Of a stretch of 64,000 bases of DNA, positions 26,478 to 34,070 are shown in pieces. Positions within the stretch are counted from its first letter, which is position 1. Each line of letters starts with the position of its first letter. The stretch lies in NCBI GenBank assembly GCA_001899635.1, contig MKVQ01000004.1:252023-316022 (forward strand). Reading direction: 5' to 3'. Source of the stretch: Myxococcales bacterium 68-20 (GTDB taxonomy: Bacteria > Myxococcota_A > Polyangia > Polyangiales > Polyangiaceae). The notes under the pieces are model-generated. The model ran no database searches and was not told the origin of the DNA. It saw nothing but the letters and a program-made list of their open reading frames with translations. A program made the translations under genes and the position numbers.

Positions 26478-27706
26478 TTGCGACCTCCCCGTGCTCCTGG
26501 CTTCGGCCCGGTGTAGTGGAGCGAGACTCCGTCGCCCACGATCCAGACGTCGTTCTTCGAGCTTCCCCAGACGCCGTACAGATCGGGCTTCTTCCCGAGC
26601 GGGAGCGCCGCCACCGACGGTTTCCAGCTCGTGCCGTCGAAGTGGAGGATCGTCCCGGACTCGCCGACCGCCCAGACGTCGTCGGCCGCGGTCCCCCAGA
26701 CGCCGCGGAGCGTCTGCTTCGTCGGCGACGCGATGATCTCCCATCGGGTCGCGCCCTTCTTCATCCGACGCATCGTCCCCGCGTTGCCGACGGCCCAGAT
26801 GTCGTCGGCCGAGCTGCCCCAGATCGACAGGAGCGCAACGGTCGACTGGCTGTCGACTTTTGTCCATGTGAAGACGCCGCGGTCGGCGACGCCATGGAGC
26901 GTCTGGCCCTTCTCCCAGGGCTTGCGATCGCCGTTGTCGGCGACGAGCCAGAGATCGGTGGGTGAGCTTCCCCAGAACCCGAGGACGTCGCCCTCGCCCT
27001 CCACCGCGTCCCAGCGGATGCCGCCGTCGGCCTCGGTGTGCAGCGTGTACTGATCGAAGTAGACGTAACCGCGTCCCGGCACCGACGTGTTGCGAGCGCG
27101 CACGCCGATGCGAACGTCACCGGCGGAGGTTCCCCAGATCGCCTGGGCAGCAGACGCGATCTCGGGAGAGGTCGCGGGCGCCACGAGCTCCCAGCTTGCC
27201 GCTCCGTTGGCGTAGCCCGTGGAGTGCATGATGACGTCCGTCATCGCGACGGCCCAGACGTCGTTCGGCCCCGATCCCCAGATGGCGCGGAAGGTGTTCT
27301 TCACGCCCGTCGGTGTTTCCTTCCAGGCGGCGCCGTCCCAGTGGACGATCGATCCGCCGGAGCCCGCGGCCCAGACGTCCGTCGGGCTGCTGCCCCACAC
27401 CGATGTGAGGAGGAACCGAGTGCTGACCGTCGTCGGCACCGGGCACCACGCTGCCTCGTCGCACGAGATCACTTCCGAGACACAGTCGGGCTCCGAGGCG
27501 TCGCATCCGCCGTCGACCACGTTGGCCTCGGGGAGCACGTCGGCGTCGGGAGCGCTCGCCTCGGGCAGGCTCGCGCTGGCGTCCTCGTCCATGAGTCGCG
27601 AGTCTTCGGCCTCCGCACAGCTCGCGAACACCGCGACGACCGCGGGCACGAGAAGAGCGAGCAGAACGATCCGACGTCGCTCCGCCTTCCGCAGGCGGCG
27701 CATCAC
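26474..27706 (-). CDS. VWGSG-repeat propeller lipoprotein B, module II
   Basis: 410 residues. The GTG at 27706 overlaps the Cys-rich gene stop (GTGA), with AAGGAGA upstream; the next codon is ATG (27703), an equally possible start. Lipobox Cys30 (V-A-V-F-A-S-C-A-E). Cys pair C-D-E-A-A-W-C-P-V-P. At least six repeats such as V-W-G-S-S-P-T-D-V-W-A-A-G and I-W-G-S-S-A-D-D-I-W-A-V-G, ending V-W-I-V-G-D-G-V-S-L-H-Y-T-G. The match to the module I protein B includes the shared L-P-L-G-K-K-P-D-L near the end. Confidence 0.8.
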   Translation of the reverse strand: MMRRLRKAERRRIVLLALLVPAVVAVFASCAEAEDSRLMDEDASASLPEASAPDADVLPEANVVDGGCDASEPDCVSEVISCDEAAWCPVPTTVSTRFLLTSVWGSSPTDVWAAGSGGSIVHWDGAAWKETPTGVKNTFRAIWGSGPNDVWAVAMTDVIMHSTGYANGAASWELVAPATSPEIASAAQAIWGTSAGDVRIGVRARNTSVPGRGYVYFDQYTLHTEADGGIRWDAVEGEGDVLGFWGSSPTDLWLVADNGDRKPWEKGQTLHGVADRGVFTWTKVDSQSTVALLSIWGSSADDIWAVGNAGTMRRMKKGATRWEIIASPTKQTLRGVWGTAADDVWAVGESGTILHFDGTSWKPSVAALPLGKKPDLYGVWGSSKNDVWIVGDGVSLHYTGPKPGARGGRK

Positions 27707-28908
27707 TGCGGGATCTCCTTTCCGTCACACGTCGTCATCAGGCATTTCCCCTCGACGCACGGCTGGCCCGCAGCGATGTCACAACGATTGCCGCACGCAC
27801 CGCAGTTGGACGGATGAACGTTCAGGTTCACCTCGCAGCCATCCGTTGCGTTGCCATTGCAGTCGGCGAAGCCAGGAGCACATTCGAGATCGCACATGCC
27901 CTTGTTGCACGAGCGGATCTGATTCGGTCCCGCCGCGGGACACACGTTCCCGCAGCCACCGCAGCTGTGCGGATCGGTCAAGAGGTCGACACACCTGTGG
28001 TCCACCGGGAGGCTGGGACAGAAGACCTTTCCGAAGCGCGTGCACGGGACGGCGCACTCACGACCGAAGCCTTCGTCGATGCACTCCTCGTTCGCCTTGC
28101 AGGCGATCCCGCATCCGCCGCAGTTGTTGCGATCGGTCTTGAGGTCCAGAACCTCGCAGCCGTTGGAGGCGCATTGCTCGGTGGCGACGTCGCCGTTGCA
28201 GTCCGCCGAAGCCCCCATGCACTTCAGGCCGCAGGAGCCGCCTTCACAGCCGTAATAGGTGCGCGGGGGCAGCGTCGCGCAGGCCCCTGGAGGAGGCTTG
28301 CAGGCGTTCCCGCATCCGCCGCAGTTCTCGTCATCCCGGTTCGGGTCGACGCACGCGCCGTTGCACGCGAGCTGTCCCGGCGGGCAGGCGCACTTGCCCT
28401 TCACGCACGGCTGTCCGCCCGGGCACACCTTGCCGCAAGCGCCGCAGTTGTTCGGATCGACGAGCACGTCGACCTCGCAGCCGTCGTCGATCTCGCCGTT
28501 GCAGTTGCGTCGATCCGTCGGGCGAGACGGATCGTTCATGCACTCGAGCTCGCACGCGCCGTCGACGCAGCGCGAGGTCATCTTGAGCGGCTCGTAGACG
28601 AGGCACTTGTTCCCGCACGCACCGCAGTTCAGCGAGTCGTGCGCGAGGTCGGTCCCGCACTTGTACGAGGGTCCGTTGCCGGAGGCGCACGTCGCGAACG
28701 GATACGGGCACTCCGTGCCGATGCAGGCGAGGAGCTGTTCCGGGCGAGCGTCCGGCCCGGCTTCGACGGATGCGTCTAGGACGGGCGGCGTGAAGCCTTG
28801 CTGGGCGTCGGGCGCCTCTTCGCCGAGCTGGACGTCCGTCTGGGAACAGCCCCAAGAAAGAGCCCACGCGACGGCAAGGAGGATGGGAAGAGACTTCCGA
28901 GGAAGCAA
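27703..28908 (-). CDS. Stig1-like Cys-rich lipoprotein, module II
   Basis: 401 residues from a TTG at 28908. No ATG or GTG occurs in frame between the upstream stop (TAA, 21 bases before) and the signal peptide, so TTG is the only start that keeps the signal M-L-P-R-K-S-L-P-I-L-L and lipobox Cys21 (A-L-S-W-G-C). The mature protein is a series of N-C-G-A-C-G-x-x-C units with D-C-N-G and G-C-E-V motifs. The start T-E-C-P-Y-P-F-A-T-C lines up with the module I protein. Upstream lies a 137-base gap, the longest inside this module, where a second promoter could sit. Confidence 0.82.
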   Translation of the reverse strand: MLPRKSLPILLAVAWALSWGCSQTDVQLGEEAPDAQQGFTPPVLDASVEAGPDARPEQLLACIGTECPYPFATCASGNGPSYKCGTDLAHDSLNCGACGNKCLVYEPLKMTSRCVDGACELECMNDPSRPTDRRNCNGEIDDGCEVDVLVDPNNCGACGKVCPGGQPCVKGKCACPPGQLACNGACVDPNRDDENCGGCGNACKPPPGACATLPPRTYYGCEGGSCGLKCMGASADCNGDVATEQCASNGCEVLDLKTDRNNCGGCGIACKANEECIDEGFGRECAVPCTRFGKVFCPSLPVDHRCVDLLTDPHSCGGCGNVCPAAGPNQIRSCNKGMCDLECAPGFADCNGNATDGCEVNLNVHPSNCGACGNRCDIAAGQPCVEGKCLMTTCDGKEIPQ

Positions 28909-29045
28909 GGTCCGACACCCGTCGTTTTAACACGCCGAGCGGGGTCGATCCGCACCGTCACGCTAGGATGACCGAGCGCGCGGAAATTCTTTGCTTCAGT
29001 GGAAGGATCACGCGGCCGAGCCGGCCGCGTCACGCTCTCGATCCG

Positions 29046-29783
29046 TCACCGGGCAGGCGATTCACCGAGCAGCGCACGAACTCGCTTCGCGTGCACTCCG
29101 GACGGATGCTCCGCCAGGAAAGCGCTGCCGAGCTTCTCGGCGCTCGGGCGGTCGCCACTCGCAAGCAGCGTTCGAATCCTGAGAACGGTAGCCTCGGGCC
29201 GGAGCGTGCCTGCGGGAAACTCCGCGTCGTAGGCGTCGAGCGCCCGCGCCGCCTCGCCTGCTTGCCCCGCTCCGAGCTTCGCCTTGACGCTGTCGAGTAG
29301 CTCGACCTCGCGAGCGATCGACGCACTGCCTGCCGGCGCCGCTACCGGCGCTGGCGTGGTCACGCGCGCGGACGGCGACTGCGCCCCGATCGGCGCGCTC
29401 CGTACGGGAGCGCTCGGGAGCGAGTCGGGCGTGATCACGACCTCGCGCTCTTCGTCGGGCGCCGAGACGACTGCCGGCGGCGACTCGACGCGCGCTACGG
29501 GCGCGGGCGGCGCCGACACCGGCGTGGGGGCCGGTTCGCGCGCCGTGATGAGACCGACGAGGAGTGCACCGAGCCCGATCGCCGCGGTGCCGACCAAGAT
29601 CGAGCGCGGCCTCGGCCATCGGGAGGGCGAGGGGCTCGGGGCTGCGTGGGCGACCCGCACCGCGGCCATCGCCGACAGGGTCTTCCGCGCGAGGTCGTCG
29701 GACGGGGCCTCGTCACGACCGAACCCGAGGATCGAACGCTCGAGGGGCGAACCACTCTCGAAGAGACGCTTCGGCTCCTTCAT
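29046..29783 (-). CDS. Single-pass membrane protein, likely ECF regulator, module II
   Basis: 245 residues; ATG 29783 overlaps the ECF stop (ATGA). The cytosolic N-terminus M-K-E-P-K-R-L-F-E-S-G resembles the module I protein; the membrane segment (I-L-V-G-T-A-A-I-G-L-G-A-L-L-V-G-L-I) lies around residues 61-78; then a Pro/Ala stalk. The C-terminus (A-R-A-L-D-A-Y-D-A-E-F-P-A-G-T-L-R-P-E) is nearly the same as in module I, while the stalk differs. Conservation of both ends suggests the N-terminus binds sigma and the C-terminus binds a periplasmic partner. Anti-sigma function is inferred. Confidence 0.7.
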   Translation of the reverse strand: MKEPKRLFESGSPLERSILGFGRDEAPSDDLARKTLSAMAAVRVAHAAPSPSPSRWPRPRSILVGTAAIGLGALLVGLITAREPAPTPVSAPPAPVARVESPPAVVSAPDEEREVVITPDSLPSAPVRSAPIGAQSPSARVTTPAPVAAPAGSASIAREVELLDSVKAKLGAGQAGEAARALDAYDAEFPAGTLRPEATVLRIRTLLASGDRPSAEKLGSAFLAEHPSGVHAKRVRALLGESPAR

Positions 29784-30373
29784 GGCCTTCTCGACTCGCG
29801 CTGCATTCGCTTCACGGCTTCCTGGAACTGCTCTCGGGCGCGTCGCAATCGGGAGGCGACGGTCCCCATCGGTGTGTCGGTAACCGCTGAGATCTCCGCC
29901 ATGGTCATCTCTTCGAGCTCGTAGAGCGCGAAGGTCGTTCGCAGCTCGGGGGTCATCTTGGCGAGTGTCGCGTCGAGGAAGGCGAGCCCCTCCTTGCGGT
30001 CGAGGAGCTCGTCCGCAGTGGGATCGAGGGTCCCGCATGCGTCGACATCGACACTGCGGACGGTCCGCTCGGCCCGGAGGTTCTGCGAACGACGCTGTCT
30101 GGAGGCAACCCGAACGGCAATGCCGTAGAGGAAGCTTCGCTCGCGGTTGTCCTCGATTTGGTCGAGCTTTTTCACCGCGATGACGAAGACCTCCTGGGCG
30201 GCGTCGTCCGCATCTTCGGGGGAGAGCCCGAGCCGGCGGAGAAACCGCCAGACGACGGGGAGATGTTCGCGAACGAGCACGAGCTCACGTCGAGCACGCG
30301 CCACGTCCACGACCGCGGCTCCCGGCACGGGAAGGTCAGTTGCCTCCTCGGGCCGCCAGGTTGAAGCGACCAT
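29780..30373 (-). CDS. ECF-type RNA polymerase sigma factor, module II
   Basis: 197 residues from ATG 30373, chosen because it gives the same N-terminal length as the module I factor and follows a GGAGGGGG stretch; ATG 30394 is possible. Region 2: V-W-R-F-L-R-R-L-G-L-S-P-E-D-A-D-D-A-A-Q-E-V-F. Region 4: M-T-P-E-L-R-T-T-F-A-L-Y-E-L-E-E-M-T-M and G-T-V-A-S-R-L-R-R-A-R. The DNA-binding helix is almost the same as in module I (P-I/M-G-T-V-A-S-R-L-R-R), so these two factors may recognise similar promoters and cross-regulate. Confidence 0.92.
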   Translation of the reverse strand: MVASTWRPEEATDLPVPGAAVVDVARARRELVLVREHLPVVWRFLRRLGLSPEDADDAAQEVFVIAVKKLDQIEDNRERSFLYGIAVRVASRQRRSQNLRAERTVRSVDVDACGTLDPTADELLDRKEGLAFLDATLAKMTPELRTTFALYELEEMTMAEISAVTDTPMGTVASRLRRAREQFQEAVKRMQRESRRP

Positions 30374-30405
30374 CGCCCCGTCATCCCCCTCCATCGGCGA
30401 TTTGA

Positions 30406-31470
30406 TCACAAGAATCGTATCCGGGCCCCGAGGCCGACCATGCCGGCCGCGACCGGGACATCGAAGATCGTACTGTCGGGCGCCAAAAAGAAGCGCGATC
30501 TCCGCAGCGGGAAGAGGACGCCCCCATTGATCTCCAGCGCAACGGATGAGCTCATTTCCCAGGCCAGGGTCCCCGCGGCGACGGGCGCGAGCCACACCCC
30601 CACGTTCGTGCTCGGCTTGTGAACGTCGCGGGTCGTCCCGCGATGAACCCCCGTCTGGAGCGCACCGCAGGGCGCGAGGCGTAGCCGCCCGGGTAGGGTG
30701 AGATACGCCGGGCAGAGGCGGAGGGTCGCGCCGAGCCACTCGTAGGTCTGGGTCCCCGAGCGGAGATCGCTCGAGGTCGACGCGACATCGACGTTCAGGC
30801 GCACCGTCGACGTGAGCGCCCCGGCAGCTGCCCGCTCGACGTCGACGAAGACGCCGGCCATCGGCGCGAAAGCCGGACCTACGCCGCCGAGCCCTCCGAG
30901 CCCTGCGCCCCCCGAGAAACGCCACTCGCGCGGGAGCGACGCGGGCGGAGGCTCCGAGCGGGGCGGCGGCTTGGGGTTGGCCGCGGACGACGTCGGAACC
31001 GGTGCGACCGGCGTCGTCGCCGGTCCGGGCGGGGGCGGCGGGGGGAGCGCCGGCTCGGGCGAGACGCGCGCGTCCGGATCGAGCAAGACCGCGGCGACCA
31101 GCGCGAGAGCATTCGCAACTTCGCCGCAGGTCCGGCTGGCGACGCTCCTCGTCTCTTCGGTCCCGTCCGGCTCGCGGAGATCGAGGCGCCCCGATGCGCT
31201 CTCATTACCGCTCGACGCGATCGCGACGCGGAGGACGATGGCCGCGCCGGGATCGTCGTCCTCGACGAGCCGCGGGCGGGACGTCCGCGCGCTGATGCCG
31301 GTCGCGAAGGCGGCACGATCGGGGCATCCCGCCGGCGCGGTGTAGAGGAGGCGGTACCGCGGGCTCTCCGGCTCCGAGGCCTCAGAACCGGATTGTGCGT
31401 GGGCGGGGCGCCCGAGGAGGAGCAGCGCCGCGGCGCACAAAGCCCCTCGAATCGTCCTCACCACCACCAT
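30406..31470 (-). CDS. Exported protein with possible beta-barrel end, first gene of module II
   Basis: 354 residues from ATG 31470. The signal peptide is cut after R-P-A-H-A. The same plan as in module I: an N-terminal domain with a Cys pair (G-C-P-D-R-A-A-F; S-R-T-C-G-E-V-A-N-A-L-A-L-V), S-A-R-T-S-R-P-R-L, a polyproline linker (L-P-P-P-P-P-P-G-P), and a Gly-rich strand domain ending L-G-A-R-I-R-F-L. V-H-R-G-T-T-R-D in the barrel-like half matches I-H-R-G-T-S-D-G in module I. An 88-base gap on its left as drawn upstream holds the presumed module II promoter, with no motif recognised. Confidence 0.72.
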   Translation of the reverse strand: MVVVRTIRGALCAAALLLLGRPAHAQSGSEASEPESPRYRLLYTAPAGCPDRAAFATGISARTSRPRLVEDDDPGAAIVLRVAIASSGNESASGRLDLREPDGTEETRSVASRTCGEVANALALVAAVLLDPDARVSPEPALPPPPPPGPATTPVAPVPTSSAANPKPPPRSEPPPASLPREWRFSGGAGLGGLGGVGPAFAPMAGVFVDVERAAAGALTSTVRLNVDVASTSSDLRSGTQTYEWLGATLRLCPAYLTLPGRLRLAPCGALQTGVHRGTTRDVHKPSTNVGVWLAPVAAGTLAWEMSSSVALEINGGVLFPLRRSRFFLAPDSTIFDVPVAAGMVGLGARIRFL

Positions 31471-31558
31471 GCCCGACCATCAGGTTACTGGCGCGGACGA
31501 GTGTGGACGAGATGGATGTTCGCTCTCGCGCAGCTCTCGACCGAGCAAGCGCGACCGG

Positions 31559-31789
31559 TCAGAGGCGCATCAGGCCGAGCACCGTCACGGCGAGGAGGAT
31601 CCCGAGCCCGGCGCCGATCGCGAAGAAGAGCGGCAGCGGGATGCCGCCCACCCGAAGAGCCGTGAGCGACGAGGTCTCGTCCGCCGCGGCGGGAAGGGGC
31701 GGCGGCGGGAAAGGCGTCGTGCGCGGGGGCGGCGGCGGCGGGACCGGCACCGGGAACGGGAACGGAGCAGGGCGAGCGTCACGAGCCAT
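31559..31789 (-). CDS. Small proline-rich membrane protein
   Basis: 76 residues. The N-terminal half is Pro-rich (F-P-F-P-V-P-V-P-P-P-P-P-P, then F-P-P-P-P-L-P); the C-terminal half is one hydrophobic segment (L-P-L-F-F-A-I-G-A-G-L-G-I-L-L-A-V-T-V-L-G). It lies 99 bases after the PilT-like gene on the same strand. A single-pass anchor with a cytosolic Pro-rich tail is predicted. No family was recognised; a partner of the neighbouring ATPase is only a guess. Confidence 0.6.
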   Translation of the reverse strand: MARDARPAPFPFPVPVPPPPPPRTTPFPPPPLPAAADETSSLTALRVGGIPLPLFFAIGAGLGILLAVTVLGLMRL

Positions 31790-31888
31790 GCCCGCTGCCT
31801 ACATGTATCGTGCCTGCGCACGTCCGCGTACGAGCTGACTCGGCCTGAGCAACGACTTGCGCAACAAGCGCGACCGCGCGCGCTGCTT

Positions 31889-33841
31889 TCAGACCGGGGG
31901 GGCGATCCCGGCGGATCGAAGCATCGTGGCGAAGCCGTTCTTGTCCACCGCCTTCAGGTAGGCCTGCTTCGGATCGACGAGCTTCCGCTGGACGAGGTTG
32001 AGGAGCGAGTCGTTCATCGTGACCATCCCCTGCCCCTTCGAGGTCTGCATGACGCTCGAGAGCTGGAAGGTCTTGCCCTCGCGGATCATCGACGCCACGG
32101 CGTGGCTGCCGAGCAGGATCTCGTGCGCGGCCACGCGGCCACCGCCGATCTTCGGACACAGCACCTGCGCCACGACCCCCTTGAGCGACTCGCTCAGCAT
32201 CACGCGGATCTGTTCCTGACGATCGGAGGGGAACTGGTCGATGATGCGATCGACGGTGCTGATCGCCGTGGTCGTGTGGAGCGTGCCGAAGACGAGGTGC
32301 CCCGTCTCGGCGGTCTCGATCGCGATCGAGATCGTCTCGAGATCGCGCATCTCGCCGACGAGGACGATGTCGGGGTCTTCGCGAAGCGCCGCCCGGAGGG
32401 CGTTCTTGAAGCTCTTGGTGTGCTGGCCGACCTCGCGCTGGTTCACGAGGCACTTGTGGTTCTGATGAACGAACTCGACCGGGTCCTCGATCGTGATGAT
32501 GTGATCGGATCGGTTCTTGTTGATGAAGTCGATCATCGCCGCGAGCGTCGTCGACTTGCCCGAGCCCGTCGGTCCGGTCACGAGGACGAGCCCCTTCGTC
32601 AGCCAGCACAGATCGATGCATGCCTTCGGCAGGCCGAGCTTCTCCGCGGAGAGGATCTCGATCGGGATCTGTCGGAGGACGGCCCCCGTGCCCTGACGAT
32701 CCTGGAAGACGTTCACGCGGAAGCGCGCGAGGCCCGGGATCTCGTGGGCGAAGTCGGCGTCGCTCTGCGTCTCGAAGTCATCCCGCGCCCGCGGCGGCAT
32801 GATCTCCGCGAGCATCGACATGATGTCGTTCGACGAGAGCACGCTTCGATCGGTGCCGAAGTGGATGTGCCCGTCGACACGGAGCACCGGATGGCTCCCG
32901 GCCGTCAGGTGGAGGTCGGAGGCCTTCTTCTCCAGCATCTCGCGGAGAAGCGCGTCGATCTTCGCCGGCCCGCTGCGGGCGGGGACCGCCTCGGCGCTCA
33001 TCCCGCGACGCTCGCGCGACGCCGCGGCTTCGCCGTTCGAACGCGGAGCAACCTCTCGCGCAACCGCTTCTCGCGCAACCTCCCGCGCGACCTCTCGCGC
33101 CGCCTCGCGAGCGAGCTGGATGACCTCCAGCATGGAGGCACCGGCTTGCGGCGGCACCTCCGCGCGGCGCACCGGCTTCGTATCGTAACGCTCGTCCGGG
33201 AGCGCTGCCTTCGAGACGGCCGGCACCGCCGAGCCGAGATCGAGCTCGATCGCGCCGTCACGCCCCCGCCGATCATCGATCCTCGGCGGCTTCTCGGTGT
33301 TCCGCGACGGCATCCGCTTGGGTGCCTCGCCCGCGCCTGCGGGAGGTGGCGCCGGCGCCGATCGGCGCGTCCTCGCCGGAGATGCCTTCAGAGGCGCGGG
33401 GGGCTCCTCGCGACGAACCGAGTCACGAAGCCCACGCACGGGCCTCGCGGCCTGACGGATTGCGACAGCGACGCCGTTCGGCTGACGCACGATCTCGAGG
33501 ACGAAGTCCTCCCCGTCGTGCTCGTGGCGAACGATCCGGGGCCGGTTCGAGAGCCCCACGATGTCGTCCTGGGAGAGGAGCTCAGCCACCGCTTCGAGGA
33601 TCGTCGCGCCGCTGATCGGGCCCCCGGGGATGGCCCGCCTCGCCTCCCCATCGAGCACCACTCCTTGCTCGTTTGGCGCAAACATCACGCGTTCCGCACC
33701 GGACTGTTTGAGCATCGCGAGCAAGGGAATCAGCTGGGACACGCAGTACCTCTGGATCGGACGATACGCGATCGCATCGCGCATGGGTGGGTCTGTACCG
33801 CGAGCCGACGAGACATCGGCGGATGGTCCGACGGCCTCCAT
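31889..33841 (-). CDS. PilT-like type IV pilus retraction ATPase with long N-terminal extension
   Basis: About 650 residues from ATG 33841 (GTG 33844 or ATG 33784 are possible starts). The C-terminal 350 residues are a PilT-type hexameric ATPase: Walker A G-P-T-G-S-G-K-S-T at about 423-431, Asp box D-P-V-E-F-V-H, Walker B D-I-V-L-V-G-E-M-R-D, His box G-T-L-H-T-T-T-A, and M-I-R-E-G-K. Normal PilT is about 350-380 residues. Here about 300 extra N-terminal residues include a small folded part (G-A-E-R-V-M-F-A-P-N-E), a basic Pro-rich linker and an A-R-E-V repeat. It probably powers pilus retraction or a related motor; the extension may tether or regulate it. Confidence 0.88.
   Translation of the reverse strand: MEAVGPSADVSSARGTDPPMRDAIAYRPIQRYCVSQLIPLLAMLKQSGAERVMFAPNEQGVVLDGEARRAIPGGPISGATILEAVAELLSQDDIVGLSNRPRIVRHEHDGEDFVLEIVRQPNGVAVAIRQAARPVRGLRDSVRREEPPAPLKASPARTRRSAPAPPPAGAGEAPKRMPSRNTEKPPRIDDRRGRDGAIELDLGSAVPAVSKAALPDERYDTKPVRRAEVPPQAGASMLEVIQLAREAAREVAREVAREAVAREVAPRSNGEAAASRERRGMSAEAVPARSGPAKIDALLREMLEKKASDLHLTAGSHPVLRVDGHIHFGTDRSVLSSNDIMSMLAEIMPPRARDDFETQSDADFAHEIPGLARFRVNVFQDRQGTGAVLRQIPIEILSAEKLGLPKACIDLCWLTKGLVLVTGPTGSGKSTTLAAMIDFINKNRSDHIITIEDPVEFVHQNHKCLVNQREVGQHTKSFKNALRAALREDPDIVLVGEMRDLETISIAIETAETGHLVFGTLHTTTAISTVDRIIDQFPSDRQEQIRVMLSESLKGVVAQVLCPKIGGGRVAAHEILLGSHAVASMIREGKTFQLSSVMQTSKGQGMVTMNDSLLNLVQRKLVDPKQAYLKAVDKNGFATMLRSAGIAPPV
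33048..33112 (-). repeat. Short in-frame tandem repeat encoding A-R-E-V units
   Basis: Inside the PilT-like gene, a roughly 12-base unit (seen on the plus strand as variants of CGCGCAACCTCT) is repeated about five times and encodes A-R-E-A-A-R-E-V-A-R-E-V-A-R-E. The protein segment would form a charged helix. The unit is imperfect, so it is probably an older slippage product. It is not a CRISPR: the units have no spacers and stay in frame. Confidence 0.6.
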
Positions 33842-34070
33842 CACGTTCAGCCGCGCAATGCGACGCGGGCCGAAGGCTCGCGGCAGCCCCGACTACGCGC
33901 CCGCAGCGCCGGTCATCGAGCGCGGAAATCTCCAGCCATGACGGCCCGACGTTCGCGGCAGCGCGCGAACCTCGCGAGTCGCCACGAGTAGCAGGCCCTC
34001 GCACATGTCAAAGGCCCCGGCAGATGAAGGATCGGGGCGGTGGAACGACAGCTGCTTGCGTGCTCCGGCC

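Noticed and set aside
33048-33112. Possible CRISPR-like array
   Set aside because: Repeats are about 12 bases, touch each other without spacers and stay in the reading frame of the PilT-like protein.
31469-33991. Long plus-strand open frame (840 codons)
   Set aside because: Antisense to the PilT-like gene; no recognisable motif, Arg/Asp-rich.
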